In this document: piece after piece, positions 26,668-35,015 of the stretch
Layout of the letters: each line of letters begins with the position of its first letter
Numbering within the stretch: the stretch's first letter is position 1
Origin: Paracoccaceae bacterium
Lineage (GTDB): Bacteria > Pseudomonadota > Alphaproteobacteria > Rhodobacterales > Rhodobacteraceae
DNA length: 64,000 bases
Direction: 5' to 3'
NCBI GenBank assembly: GCA_016744015.1
Contig: JADGFD010000009.1
Coordinates: forward strand, 1-64,000
The notes under the pieces: generated by a model
Database searches by the model: none
Told to the model about the DNA's origin: nothing
The model's input: only the letters and a program-made list of their open reading frames with translations
Program-made: the position numbers and the translations under genes

Positions 26668-26707
26668 ATAAAGATAACTAGATTCCTAGGTATCTAGTTA
26701 TCTTTAT
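26668..26707. repeat. Perfect 15-base inverted repeat
   Basis: Arms ATAAAGATAACTAGA (26668-26682) and its exact complement (26693-26707) around TTCCTAGGTA. AT-rich, 51 bases after the end of the broken glycosidase gene. Might end transcription or be a repeat. Confidence 0.8.
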
Positions 26708-26831
26708 CCAACAGTATGAATTCAGTCTTACTGTTGCGCTGCCCCGCATTCACCGCGCGCTGGCTTTACTGCATTTTCATATAATTTGCTCAAATTACCC
26801 CTCATGCCTAAGCGGGCCGTGTAGGTCAGGG

Positions 26832-27013
26832 AGTGGATTGTGTCGGGCATTTAATAACCAACGCGCATAGCGGCTCGACAAAAAATGGGCTTGCCGTGCG
26901 AGCTAAGCTTTGGCCTGCTCTAAAGGTGTAAAAATCCCACCCTTTGCAAAGGTGGTGCTTTGAAAAGCAAGCCAAGGCAAGGACTTAGGTGCAACTCACC
27001 GACACAATCCACT
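26832..27013. other. 182-base element bounded by 15-base inverted repeats (MITE or structured RNA)
   Basis: Perfect terminal repeats AGTGGATTGTGTCGG (26832-26846) and CCGACACAATCCACT (26999-27013). Inside are further pairing segments: GGCTTGC with GCAAGCC, CCAC/GTGG enclosing CTTT-GC-AAAG, and GGTG/CACC. No protein frame fits well. The architecture suits a small non-autonomous element or a stable RNA closed by a long stem; I cannot assign it to a known RNA family. Apart from this and the hairpin at 26668, the gap 26617-27139 has no recognised gene. Confidence 0.45.
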
Positions 27014-27139
27014 GCAAAACCATGGCGCGCTCCCGCCAGAAAACCAGAGGGTAAGGTCCTTCAACTGAAATTCAAACAGCTGCGCATTAGCGGCCAAATT
27101 TCGCGTGGCTACTCCCCATACGCCCTGCGGGCGGCTTTG

Positions 27140-27517
27140 TTAAGCCGAAATCATCCGCCCCAGCCTGCGGCCACCAATTATGTGCACATGAAAATGCGGC
27201 ACATCTTGCACGCCGTGCGCCCCCGCGTTTGTGATCAGCCTATAGCCTTCGCCGCCTTCCATTTGCGCGACGCCAACGTCGCGTGTGATCTTCGCCACCA
27301 TGCGGTTAAAATCCACAATTTCAGCGTCGGTTGCTTCAACTCCAAAATGGTCAAAATTCACGTAAGCCCCTTTAGGGATTACCAAAATATGCGTCGGGGC
27401 TGCGGGGGAAATGTCCAGAAAGGCAAGGCTATGCGTGCTCTCTGCCACGGTGGAATTCGGGATTTCCCCGCGCAAAATCTTCGCAAATATATTCTCTCTA
27501 TCGTATTCATACGCCAT
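27140..27517 (-). CDS. HIT-family nucleotide hydrolase (HINT-like)
   Basis: 125 residues. The histidine triad is at 108-112 (HFHVHIIGG), with the usual start NIFAKILRGEIP and central LVIPKGAYVNF. HINT proteins hydrolyse purine nucleoside phosphoramidates and related adducts. Last of a likely operon nth-pfkB-HIT, nine bases after the kinase gene. Confidence 0.92.
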   Translation of the reverse strand: MAYEYDRENIFAKILRGEIPNSTVAESTHSLAFLDISPAAPTHILVIPKGAYVNFDHFGVEATDAEIVDFNRMVAKITRDVGVAQMEGGEGYRLITNAGAHGVQDVPHFHVHIIGGRRLGRMISA

Positions 27518-27526
27518 ATTCAGCCC

Positions 27527-28522
27527 CTAAACCAAGTCATGCTTGGCAAAAAGCGCTTTCAGGTCCGCCTCTGGCCGCGCCCCGATATGGCTAATGATTT
27601 CTCCCGCCGCCACACAGCCCATCCGGCCGGTTGTCAGCGTGTCATATCCGTTCAACTCGCCATAAAAGAACCCCGCCGCAAACAGGTCTCCCGCGCCGGT
27701 TACATCCACAATGTGCACGGCGTCAGCGGGCGCATGCACCTCAACGCCGTCACGCCAAATATAGGCGCCATCGGCCCCCACGGTGCACGCCACAGTATCC
27801 ACGTCTTCAGCGGCTAACCGCAGCGCCACGCTCAGGTCTTCGTCCTGATACATCGCCCGCATTTCGTGCTCGTTGCAAAACAGCAGGTCCACATGGTCGC
27901 GGATCATTTCGCGAAACGCATCGCGGTGCCGCTCCACGCAAAACGGGTCAGACAGCGTCAGCGAAACTCGCCCGCCAGTGCTTTTACAAGCTGCAATCGC
28001 CTTGGCAAAAGCCGCATGGCTCTCCGGCCCGTCAAAGCGATAACCCTCAAGGTAAATCCACTCAGCATCGGCCATCATGGCCTCGTCAATATCGTCCGGC
28101 GTGAGGAACTCCGAAACCCCAAGGTAAGTGTTCATCGAGCGCTCGGCATCGGGGCTAACCATCACCATGCAGCGGCCTGTTTCAGCCTCGTGGCCAGCCG
28201 CTGCCAGAGGCACCTCATAGGTCGCCCCCTGCGCTCGCAAATCATGCGCAAAAATCGCGCCAAGCTGGTCGTCTTTCACCTTGCCCACATAGGCCGTGCG
28301 CCCGCCCATTTGCGCCAGCCCCGCAATGGTGTTGGCCGCCGAGCCGCCAGATATCTCTGTCGAAGGGCCGGTTTTTTCATAAATCGCCGTCGCTCGCTCG
28401 CGGTCGATCAGAGTCATAATACCTTTTTCAATGCCATTCTCCGCCAGAAAGGCATCCTCCACATGGCTCAGCACATCCACGATAGAATTCCCGATGCCCA
28501 CAACTTGAAACTTTTTGCTCAT
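27527..28522 (-). CDS. PfkB-family sugar/nucleoside kinase (adenosine-kinase-like)
   Basis: 331 residues. PfkB signatures: STEISGGSAANTIAGLAQMGG near the start (substrate-binding GG; read as GGSAANTIAGLAQMGG) and VTGAGDLFAAGF near the C-terminus with the catalytic Asp and anion hole. Overall similarity is to the adenosine kinase branch common in alphaproteobacteria; the exact substrate is inferred. ATG overlaps the nth stop by four bases. Confidence 0.88.
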   Translation of the reverse strand: MSKKFQVVGIGNSIVDVLSHVEDAFLAENGIEKGIMTLIDRERATAIYEKTGPSTEISGGSAANTIAGLAQMGGRTAYVGKVKDDQLGAIFAHDLRAQGATYEVPLAAAGHEAETGRCMVMVSPDAERSMNTYLGVSEFLTPDDIDEAMMADAEWIYLEGYRFDGPESHAAFAKAIAACKSTGGRVSLTLSDPFCVERHRDAFREMIRDHVDLLFCNEHEMRAMYQDEDLSVALRLAAEDVDTVACTVGADGAYIWRDGVEVHAPADAVHIVDVTGAGDLFAAGFFYGELNGYDTLTTGRMGCVAAGEIISHIGARPEADLKALFAKHDLV

Positions 28523-29163
28523 AAGTTTTTGTCCTCTGATTCGCAGAATTCCGCGATGATACAATTGGTGCAAACCGGCGTGCGCGCTTTGCAAATATAA
28601 CGTCCGTGGAGAATCATCCAGTGGTGCGCATGTTGCTGAAATTCCGCCGGAATATGGTCTTCAATGGCGCGCTCCACCGCGTCCACATCTTTGCCCTTAG
28701 CCACGCCCGTGCGGTTGCCAAACCGGAAGATATGCGTGTCAACGGCCTGTGCGGGCTGCTTGAACCACATGTTCAAAACCACATTTGCGGTTTTGCGCCC
28801 CACCCCCGGCAGGCTCACCAAAGCCGCACGGCTGCTGGGTACAACCCCTCCAAATTCGTCCACCAGAATCCGCGCGGCCTTCATTACATTCTTGGCCTTG
28901 GTTTTATACAGCCCAATGGTTTTGATATGCGAAATCAGCGCGTCCTCGCCCAACTCCAGCATTTTCTCCGGCGTATCGGCTACTTTAAAAAGCGCCTTGG
29001 TCGCCTTGTTAACACCCACATCCGTGGATTGCGCTGAAAGCGCCACGGCCACCACTAGCGTATAGGCGTTCACGTGGTTCAGCTCCCCCTTCGGCTCTGG
29101 CTCGCTATCACGGAACCGAGCAAAAATAGCGTAAATCGTGTTATAATCAAGCTGCTTTACCAT
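28519..29163 (-). CDS. nth: Endonuclease III
   Basis: 214 residues. Bifunctional DNA glycosylase/AP lyase for oxidised pyrimidines. HhH motif with catalytic Lys in LPGVGRKTANVVL, catalytic Asp in VDTHIFR, and the iron-sulfur cluster CKARTPVCTNCIIAEFC (C-x6-C-x2-C-x5-C). The ATG at 29163 is preferred because the product then matches the usual length; GTG at 29178 is possible. First gene of the nth-pfkB-HIT unit. Confidence 0.95.
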   Translation of the reverse strand: MVKQLDYNTIYAIFARFRDSEPEPKGELNHVNAYTLVVAVALSAQSTDVGVNKATKALFKVADTPEKMLELGEDALISHIKTIGLYKTKAKNVMKAARILVDEFGGVVPSSRAALVSLPGVGRKTANVVLNMWFKQPAQAVDTHIFRFGNRTGVAKGKDVDAVERAIEDHIPAEFQQHAHHWMILHGRYICKARTPVCTNCIIAEFCESEDKNL

Positions 29164-29211
29164 GGGCCTATGTGCCACGCCAAAAGCTCAAATTGCAAGC
29201 CTAATCCGTAG

Positions 29212-29231
29212 GGTGGGTGCTTGCACCCACC
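29212..29231. repeat. Palindromic repeat GGTGGGTGC family, copy 3
   Basis: GGTGGGTGC-TT-GCACCCACC, perfect nine-base arms, in the gap between divergent nth and the Ogt-like gene. Preceded by GTAG as in copies 1 and 2, but here not serving as a stop codon. Confidence 0.85.
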
Positions 29232-29289
29232 ACCACAAAACCCGCAAGAAACGGGTGGAAAATACGCGCCGCCCCGCTATGCTCACCTC

Positions 29290-30126
29290 ATGGAAAACGA
29301 CCCGTATCACTATGCCCTGATTAAACGCGCGATAGACTATATCGACGCCAACGCCACCCAACAGCCCTCACTTGCCGAGGTCGCCGCCGCCACAGGCCTG
29401 TCCGAGGCCCACTTCCAGCGCACCTTCCGCGCATGGACAGGGGTTTCACCCAAAAAATACCTGCAATACCTCACGCTTAACCAAGCGCGCACAATGTTGG
29501 CCACCCGCCACACGTTGCTCGATACCACCCTCACCACCGGCCTCTCCGGCCCCTCTCGCCTGCATGATCTGTTTATAAATTGGGAGGCCATGACCCCGGG
29601 CGAATACGCCCGGCGCGGCGAGGGACTCACCATCTCTTATGGCTGGTTTGAAAGCCCCTTCGGCGATATGCTGGCGCTGGCCACCGAGCGCGGCATCTGC
29701 GCCCTCGCCTTTGCCTCTGAAACGAGCCGAGACGCCGCCGAGCTGGATCTCTTCTCTCGCTGGCCCAAAGCCAATTTCCGAAACGATCCCAACGCCATGC
29801 GCCTATGGGTAGAAGCCGCGCTCACCGCCAAAGGCGAGGCCAAGCTGCTGCTCTCAGGCTCGCCCCTCCAGCTTAAAGTCTGGGAGGCCCTGCTCAATAT
29901 TCCCTCGGGATATGTCACCACCTATTCCGATATCGCGCAAAATATCGGCAAGCCAAAAGCCGTGCGGGCTGTAGGCACCGCCGTGGGTCGCAACCCTGTA
30001 AGCTGGCTTATCCCCTGCCACCGCGCCTTGCGGAAATCCGGCGCTTTGGGGGGCTACCATTGGGGCCTTCCGGTAAAGCGCGCGCTTTTGGCCCGCGAGT
30101 CAGCACAACTGGATGCCGCTGAATAG
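29290..30126 (+). CDS. AraC-type HTH fused to O6-methylguanine-DNA methyltransferase (Ada-like, no zinc domain)
   Basis: 278 residues. Residues 8-108 are an AraC helix-turn-helix region (SLAEVAAATGLSEAHFQRTF). Residues 115-273 are an Ogt methyltransferase with the acceptor Cys243 in PCHRAL and the GYVTTYSDIA and GTAVGRNP blocks. The N-terminal Ada domain that accepts methyl groups from phosphotriesters is absent, so transcriptional activation by that route is not expected. Repairs O6-methylguanine by suicide transfer. Confidence 0.88.
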   Translation: MENDPYHYALIKRAIDYIDANATQQPSLAEVAAATGLSEAHFQRTFRAWTGVSPKKYLQYLTLNQARTMLATRHTLLDTTLTTGLSGPSRLHDLFINWEAMTPGEYARRGEGLTISYGWFESPFGDMLALATERGICALAFASETSRDAAELDLFSRWPKANFRNDPNAMRLWVEAALTAKGEAKLLLSGSPLQLKVWEALLNIPSGYVTTYSDIAQNIGKPKAVRAVGTAVGRNPVSWLIPCHRALRKSGALGGYHWGLPVKRALLARESAQLDAAE

Positions 30127-30246
30127 TTCGGCAATCCTCCGCCCATTTTGTAGCATGTCTGCTTTTCGCTAGTATTTTCAGATATACGGCATACATATAT
30201 GCTGTATTTAACGCCAATGGTTTTGGCAAATTAGAGAGGTATTCTC

Positions 30247-30888
30247 ATGTCTATTATTAAAACTCCTATCGCAATTGCGCTGATCGCCGGTGTTGGCCTT
30301 GCAGGCTGCACCAACCCAGACGGCACAGCCAATAACACCGCCACTGGTGTGGCTGCCGGGGCTGGCATTGGCGCTGTTTTGGGCCGCGCCATTGGTGGCA
30401 ACGGCCGCGGTGCGGTGATCGGCGGCATTATTGGCGCTGGTATTGGCGGCGCTATTGGAGATGATCTTGACCGGCAAGAAGCGGCTCTGCGCCAGCAAAT
30501 GGGCGGCTCGGGTGTTTCGATTGTTAACACCGGCAGCCAGCTTATCGTGACCCTTCCCGAGGCCATCACCTTCCCCGTTGATAGCGCACAGCTCAAATCA
30601 AGCTTTGTGTCATCCCTCAATGCCTTGGCGCGGAATTTGCAAGAATACCCCAACACCACGGTTGAGGTTGTTGGCCATACAGATTCAACCGGTGCCGCTA
30701 GCTACAACCAGCAGCTCTCCGAGCGCCGCGCACTGAGTGTGCGTTCTGTTTTGCTGAATGCCGGTGTGCCGGGCAGCCGCCTGCGCGCCTTTGGCCAAGG
30801 GGAAAATAGCCCTGTTGCCAGCAATGGATCTTCGGCAGGGCGGCAACAAAATCGCCGCGTTGAAATTTACATCACGCCGAACCGTTAA
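30247..30888 (+). CDS. OmpA-family outer-membrane lipoprotein
   Basis: 213 residues. Lipobox LAGC at about residue 21, then a glycine-zipper segment (VAAGAGIGAVLGRAIGG, GGIIGAGIGGAIGDD), then a C-terminal OmpA peptidoglycan-binding domain (VEVVGHTDSTGAASYN; LSERRALSVRSVL; NRRVEIYI). Resembles YiaD-type proteins that tether the outer membrane to the cell wall. Followed by a good terminator. Confidence 0.88.
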   Translation: MSIIKTPIAIALIAGVGLAGCTNPDGTANNTATGVAAGAGIGAVLGRAIGGNGRGAVIGGIIGAGIGGAIGDDLDRQEAALRQQMGGSGVSIVNTGSQLIVTLPEAITFPVDSAQLKSSFVSSLNALARNLQEYPNTTVEVVGHTDSTGAASYNQQLSERRALSVRSVLLNAGVPGSRLRAFGQGENSPVASNGSSAGRQQNRRVEIYITPNR

Positions 30889-30911
30889 GGTTTTCAAGGC
30901 TAAGAATTTGA

Positions 30912-30941
30912 GGTGGTCCATCTAGGTGGGCCGCCTTTTTT
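30912..30941 (+). terminator. Terminator after the OmpA lipoprotein gene
   Basis: GGTGGTCCAT pairs with GTGGGCCGCC (ten pairs including G-T wobbles) around a four-base loop, followed by six T. Confidence 0.75.
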
Positions 30942-30965
30942 GTGGCCTCGCTTCGCTCGGCTATC

Positions 30966-31013
30966 GCGGCGCGTTAACCATTGTTTTGTTTGGCGATAGT
31001 GTGCCCGCGCCGC
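30966..31013 (+). repeat. 48 bp palindromic repeat (family P), copy 4
   Basis: Begins GCGGCGCGTTAACCATTG and ends GTGCCCGCGCCGC, 48 bases, between convergent OmpA and atpF genes. A partial inverse copy (GACGCGCCGACACCGAG, near 31055-31071) may be its former partner. Confidence 0.7.
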
Positions 31014-31083
31014 GCTGCAACATTTGCGCTTGCGGCCACAGGCGCAAGAGCTAGACGCGCCGACACCGAGCTACCCGCATAGG

Positions 31084-31112
31084 AAAAAGGCCCAGCAATT
31101 GCCGGGCCTTTT
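31084..31112 (-). terminator. Terminator of the atp operon
   Basis: AGGCCC / GGGCCT stem on the minus strand around GGCAATTGCT, flanked by TTTTT downstream and AAAA upstream, so it can work in both directions. It lies 20 bases past the atpF stop. Confidence 0.75.
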
Positions 31113-31132
31113 CAAATAGTCATTAGCAAAAC

Positions 31133-31693
31133 CTAGTGCAGCTTTGCACCGACATCCTTGATTGCCGCGTCAATCAGCGCATTGGCATCTTTTGCCGCCA
31201 TGCCTTTATTGATCACGTCACTCGCTGCCGCCACGGCCACAGCCACAGCTTTATCCTTCACCTCACGCACCGCCGCTTCTTGGGCAGATTTGATCTGGTC
31301 TTCGGCGGCCACCAAACGGCGCGCAATGGTTTCTTTCAAGTCAGCTTTGGCCTGCTCAGCCGCCGCTTCCGCTTCGGCTTTTGCCGAGGCGATAATAGAA
31401 ACCGTGTGCTCCGCAACCTCTTTGCGCTTACGCTCATAAGACGCCAAAATGGTTTTGGCTTCTTCCTGCAACGCCCGCGCTTCGTCGATTTCGGTGCGAA
31501 TGCCCGCCGCACGGTCATCCAGCATTTTGGCAACCAGTTTTGGCACTTTCAAATAGAGCAGAACACCGATGAAAAGGACAAAGGCAATAGCCACCACAAA
31601 GTTGGTGTTGTTCAGCGTAAAGCCAGAAGCCGCCGCAAAAGCAGGGCTTGCACCAAGCAAGGCCACACCCGAAAGGAGTAAAATATTTTTCAT
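31133..31693 (-). CDS. atpF: ATP synthase Fo subunit b
   Basis: 186 residues. A cleavable-looking N-terminus (LLLSGVALLGASPAFA), one membrane helix (FVVAIAFVLFIGVLLYL) and a long charged helical stalk (EARALQEEAKTILASYERKRKE). Together with b' it forms the heterodimeric peripheral stalk found in alphaproteobacteria and cyanobacteria. Last gene of atpI-B-E-F'-F; the F1 genes are not in this window. Confidence 0.92.
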   Translation of the reverse strand: MKNILLLSGVALLGASPAFAAASGFTLNNTNFVVAIAFVLFIGVLLYLKVPKLVAKMLDDRAAGIRTEIDEARALQEEAKTILASYERKRKEVAEHTVSIIASAKAEAEAAAEQAKADLKETIARRLVAAEDQIKSAQEAAVREVKDKAVAVAVAAASDVINKGMAAKDANALIDAAIKDVGAKLH

Positions 31694-31697
31694 GTAT

Positions 31698-32216
31698 CTA
31701 CCCTTTCATCCGTGCCGTTACAGCTTTTATGACCGCTGCATCATCTGATACAGACGGCATAAGCGCCGCAACAATTTCGTTTGTAGTTGCCAAAGCAACC
31801 TCACGCACATTTTCAACAGCGCCTTCACGAACCAGCGCAATGGCTTTTTCGCTTTCCGCAGTTTTCACGGCAATTTCAGCGTCGGCCTTGGCCACAGCTT
31901 TATCCAGCTCTTTCTGGATATCCGCTTTGGTGTCTGCCGCAATCGCCTGTGCTTCCGCACGCGCTTGCGCCAGAGCAGCCTCGTAGTCAGCCTCGGCCTC
32001 TTCGGCCTGCTTTTTAAAGTCAGCGGCTTGGCTTATATAATCACTGATCACCGAATGACGTTCCTCAAGAACCCCGCCGATGCGTGGCAAAATTACTTTT
32101 GACACAATGAAATAGACCACGACCAACGACAGTACGAGCCAGAATATCTGGTTCGGAAAAGTCGAAAAATCTAACTGCGGCATGCCGGCAGTTTCGCCTG
32201 ATGTTTCAGATGCCAT
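31698..32216 (-). CDS. ATP synthase Fo subunit b'
   Basis: 172 residues from the ATG at 32216, which has GGAGG at the right distance; an ATG four codons upstream overlaps that site. One membrane helix (IFWLVLSLVVVYFIVSKVIL) then a coiled-coil stalk rich in Ala, Glu and Lys. Divergent paralogue of b, four bases upstream of atpF. The usual symbol is atpF' (atpG in some schemes). Confidence 0.9.
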   Translation of the reverse strand: MASETSGETAGMPQLDFSTFPNQIFWLVLSLVVVYFIVSKVILPRIGGVLEERHSVISDYISQAADFKKQAEEAEADYEAALAQARAEAQAIAADTKADIQKELDKAVAKADAEIAVKTAESEKAIALVREGAVENVREVALATTNEIVAALMPSVSDDAAVIKAVTARMKG

Positions 32217-32283
32217 AGCATCCTCCATAAACTAAGTGAACCATAGACGGCCTCAAAAAAGGCCGCCCGATCTAAAAGGTTCT

Positions 32284-32529
32284 TTAGCCTTGTGCGAACA
32301 TCAGAAGCAGAGCAACGAGGAACGAGAAGATTCCCAAAGCCTCAGCAAACGCAATACCGATGAACATGGTGGCTGTTTGGCCGCCAGCAGCTGCTGGGTT
32401 ACGCAATGCACCGGAAAGATAGTTGCCAACAACATTGCCCACACCGATGGCTGCGCCACCCATACCTGTGCATGCAAGACCAGCGCCGATAAGTGCGCCC
32501 ATTTGTGCGAGATCGCCTTCTACTGCCAT
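32284..32529 (-). CDS. atpE: ATP synthase Fo subunit c
   Basis: 81 residues, two membrane helices: [21 protein letters not shown] and [20 protein letters not shown] (read with the proton-binding Glu in AFAEALG). Forms the rotor ring. The second helix ends LLLMFAQG. Confidence 0.95.
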   Translation of the reverse strand: MAVEGDLAQMGALIGAGLACTGMGGAAIGVGNVVGNYLSGALRNPAAAGGQTATMFIGIAFAEALGIFSFLVALLLMFAQG

Positions 32530-32570
32530 TTGTTTTCTCCTTATTAGAATGGCTGAAATTAAGTTCTTAA

Positions 32571-33347
32571 CTAGTGGCCCGGATGCAGAGCATCATTGAG
32601 GTAAACACAAGTCAAAATAGTAAACACATATGCCTGAATAACCACCACCAGCAGCTCAAGCCCATAGACAGCCATAATGGCAACAATGGGGGCTACAAGG
32701 CCCGCACCCAACGGGGTGCCGGCGGCAAGCACGGCGGCAAAACCGGCAAACACTTTAATCACCGCATGGCCTGCCATCATGTTGCCAGCCAAACGAATGG
32801 AGTGGCTAACAGGGCGCACAAAGTACGAGATGACTTCAATAACCGCCAGAATAGGCCGAATGGCCAAGGGGGCTTCGGCCATCCAGAAGATTTTGAGGAA
32901 CTTGCCGCCGTTTTTGATGAAACCCAGGAGCGTTACGCCCATAAATACCGCCATCGCCAGCACGCCGGTAACGGCAATGTGGGAGGTTACGGTAAAACTA
33001 TAAGGCAGCAAGCCCAAAACGTTTGTAAACAGAATGAGCAGGAAAAGCGTCATGATATAGGGGAAGTATTTCAATCCGGCCTCACCGGTGATGTCAACGA
33101 TCATGCCGCGCACGAGGCTATAGATCATCTCAGCAACCGACTGCCCGCGGCTCGGCACAACATTGCGCCCGCGGGTGGCAATAACCATAAGCAATACAAT
33201 CGCGGCCACCGCAATAAACAGCCAAAGGGTGACGTTTGTCGGCGTATACCAGTGCACCGGGCCATCACCAAACAGCGGATGAATCTCGAACTGGTCCATC
33301 GGGTGGATATTTAGCGTTGCGCCGGTCGCGTGTTCTTCAGCAGCCAC
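32571..33347 (-). CDS. atpB: ATP synthase Fo subunit a
   Basis: 258 residues from a GTG start at 33347 preceded by AGAGGA at six bases; this gives [20 protein letters not shown], a normal N-terminus. Family blocks include [16 protein letters not shown] with the essential Arg of the proton channel, and [19 protein letters not shown]. Five to six membrane helices. Confidence 0.93.
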   Translation of the reverse strand: MAAEEHATGATLNIHPMDQFEIHPLFGDGPVHWYTPTNVTLWLFIAVAAIVLLMVIATRGRNVVPSRGQSVAEMIYSLVRGMIVDITGEAGLKYFPYIMTLFLLILFTNVLGLLPYSFTVTSHIAVTGVLAMAVFMGVTLLGFIKNGGKFLKIFWMAEAPLAIRPILAVIEVISYFVRPVSHSIRLAGNMMAGHAVIKVFAGFAAVLAAGTPLGAGLVAPIVAIMAVYGLELLVVVIQAYVFTILTCVYLNDALHPGH

Positions 33348-33383
33348 TTTTTGTCCTCTGTTCTTCACAGGCCCCAAACGGAG

Positions 33384-33707
33384 CTATTTCTTTCCCGCCA
33401 AAGCTTTCGCTTCAGCCTTTTTCTGGTGCGCGGTCGCTGTTTGCATCATAACGCGAACACCGGCAGCAAAGCCCAGCAATGTAAAAACTACGATGAACAG
33501 CGGCGCGAGCCCTGTCCAACTATCCAATACCAGCCCCAATATGACCCCGATCGCCATGCCCGTTGTGAGCTCAACTACCATTTGCCATGCCGGACCAGCC
33601 CCGGAATATTTCCCCGCATCGTGTTTCTTGTGCTCTGCTCCGCCTTGAGCCGCTTCCAGCTTTTCAGCCAAGGCCTTTAGGCGTTCAGGGTCCGGATTGT
33701 CGCTCAT
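33384..33707 (-). CDS. atpI: ATP synthase accessory protein AtpI
   Basis: 107 residues. A charged N-terminal helix (ERLKALAEKLEAAQGG) and two membrane helices (VVELTTGMAIGVILGLVLD and LAPLFIVVFTLLGFAAGV). AtpI assists c-ring assembly and Mg2+ supply. First gene of the operon, 37 bases before the atpB start. Confidence 0.88.
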   Translation of the reverse strand: MSDNPDPERLKALAEKLEAAQGGAEHKKHDAGKYSGAGPAWQMVVELTTGMAIGVILGLVLDSWTGLAPLFIVVFTLLGFAAGVRVMMQTATAHQKKAEAKALAGKK

Positions 33708-33764
33708 CGCGCCTCGCCCCTTCCATGTGCAGCACAAGATTCCCTATGCGTGGGATTTGGGCGC

Positions 33765-33793
33765 ACACTATGGGCGGAAACACGCCAAGTCAA
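33765..33793 (-). promoter_or_regulatory. Candidate sigma-70-type promoter of the atp operon
   Basis: On the minus strand TTGACT, a 17-base spacer, then TAGTGT, located 58 bases before the atpI start codon. Good spacing; the -10 is imperfect. Confidence 0.45.
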
Positions 33794-33959
33794 GGATTGG
33801 TTTATCCTGCTGATATTCCCATAGCTGCCTGTAATTATTACATTTTCCGGCAAGTGCGACATCCCTGCACTACTATACATAATTTTTTTCTCGCGGCGCA
33901 TCCGCGCAACGCTAAACTGCTTGGTTGACCATCCAAGCGCCCGCATGATAGTCAACAAT

Positions 33960-34307
33960 ATGGTTGATTATCCCAAAAACCCGCTTGATACCACCTTTGC
34001 CGCACTGGCCGATCAAACCCGCCGTGCGATCCTAGGCCAGCTTCTGGAAAAGGATATGACCGTCAAGCAAGTGGCCGATACTTATGAGATGTCGCTGGCG
34101 GCGGTTTCAAAGCACTTGCAAGTGCTTTCAAAGGCGGGGCTGGTGCGGCAGATCAAGCAAGGGCGAGAGAAAATTTGCCAGTTAGAGCCAAATGCGCTGC
34201 GGGCAGCCAGCCTGTGGATGGAGAGCTTTGGGTTTTTTCCGGCGGTTTATTTGGATGGGGTGGAGGATGAGCTTGAAGCGCTTGGGGTTTCTCAAGACGC
34301 AACGTAG
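33960..34307 (+). CDS. ArsR-family winged-helix regulator
   Basis: 115 residues. LDTTFAALADQTRRAILGQL followed by VKQVADTYEMSLAAVSKHLQ is the ArsR type that is usually encoded next to an SRPBCC/AHA1 protein. No metal-binding cysteines. No SRPBCC partner follows; an R2 repeat lies right after the stop. Start choice is uncertain (ATG at 33945 or TTG at 33921 also in frame). Repeated GTTGAC/GTCAAC words at 33924-33967 could be its own operator. Confidence 0.75.
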   Translation: MVDYPKNPLDTTFAALADQTRRAILGQLLEKDMTVKQVADTYEMSLAAVSKHLQVLSKAGLVRQIKQGREKICQLEPNALRAASLWMESFGFFPAVYLDGVEDELEALGVSQDAT

Positions 34308-34308
34308 C

Positions 34309-34427
34309 GCTCCCGCCTGCCGGATGCCGCTTGCTGCGCAAACGACACCGGCAGTTGGGCATGGCCTCGGCTTCGCCATCGGCAAGGGGCGTGCCGCCCC
34401 CTCTGGCCAAGGGGCCATTCACCCCCT
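34309..34427 (+). repeat. Dispersed intergenic repeat R2, copy 2
   Basis: Diverged copy of 7737-7855: GCTCCCGCC, GTTGGGCATGGCCTCG, CGGCAAGGGG, CCCCCTCTGGCC, GGCCATTCACCCCCT in the same order. It fills the gap between the convergent arsR-type gene and fliL. Confidence 0.6.
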
Positions 34428-34428
34428 C

Positions 34429-35001
34429 TTAGGTTGCTTGCCGCAATATATCCGTGACCAAAACTTGAATGGCCACCGGCCCAAGCACCTGTGCTGCCGC
34501 ACTATTAAGGGCGCGCCTAAGGTCTGCCATTTTTTCACCTGAAGTGAAATCACCGTTAAAGCCGCCTGTATTGGCATGGCGAAAAAGCACTTGTAAAAAC
34601 GCGTCTCGCAGTTTTGGTTCGCGGTCATAAACATCAACCCCAAAGCCAGCTTCAACTTCAATTGAAAGAGACATAACCACCAACGAAATAACTTTATCAT
34701 CACTGACAATTGGCACAATCATTTGCCGCTGGAGCGCTACATATTCCGGCTCATTGCCCGTGCCTTCAGCCGCATCGGCCTCATGGCCATCAGCTTCGGC
34801 ACCGGCCTCCCCGTGGTCACCTTCCGTCGCAGCCATATCTTCGCCATGCTCACCACCTTCATCGGGGGTGCAATGCTCATCCCCTTCGGCGCACTCAGCC
34901 ATCATTTCGGGCTCTGTCGGGGCGGGGCGCAGGAAGTATCCGGCCGCCACGCCGCCCCCGCCGCCCAACAGCAGCAATATTATCGGCAATAGTTTTTTCA
35001 T
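34429..35001 (-). CDS. FliL-like flagellar basal-body protein (first of two)
   Basis: 190 residues. N-terminal membrane anchor (LLPIILLLLGGGGGVAAGYFL), an acidic His/Glu-rich linker at about 38-85, then a FliL-type periplasmic domain (YVALQRQMIVPIV ... VVMSLSIEVEAGFG ... LRDAFLQVLF). FliL surrounds the stator and stabilises it. Last gene of the flgB operon, after flgH. A second, more typical FliL is at 53070. Confidence 0.75.
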   Translation of the reverse strand: MKKLLPIILLLLGGGGGVAAGYFLRPAPTEPEMMAECAEGDEHCTPDEGGEHGEDMAATEGDHGEAGAEADGHEADAAEGTGNEPEYVALQRQMIVPIVSDDKVISLVVMSLSIEVEAGFGVDVYDREPKLRDAFLQVLFRHANTGGFNGDFTSGEKMADLRRALNSAAAQVLGPVAIQVLVTDILRQAT

Positions 35002-35015
35002 CTATTTTAGCCTTT

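Noticed and set aside
26728-26850. Minus-strand 40-codon frame beginning MPDTIHSLTY
   Set aside because: Composition is plausible but there is no ribosome-binding site and it crosses the inverted repeat of the 182-base element. Kept only as a remark.
26832-27013. Cobalamin, FMN or other metabolite riboswitch
   Set aside because: The conserved cores of these classes are not present, and no transport or biosynthesis gene follows in either direction.
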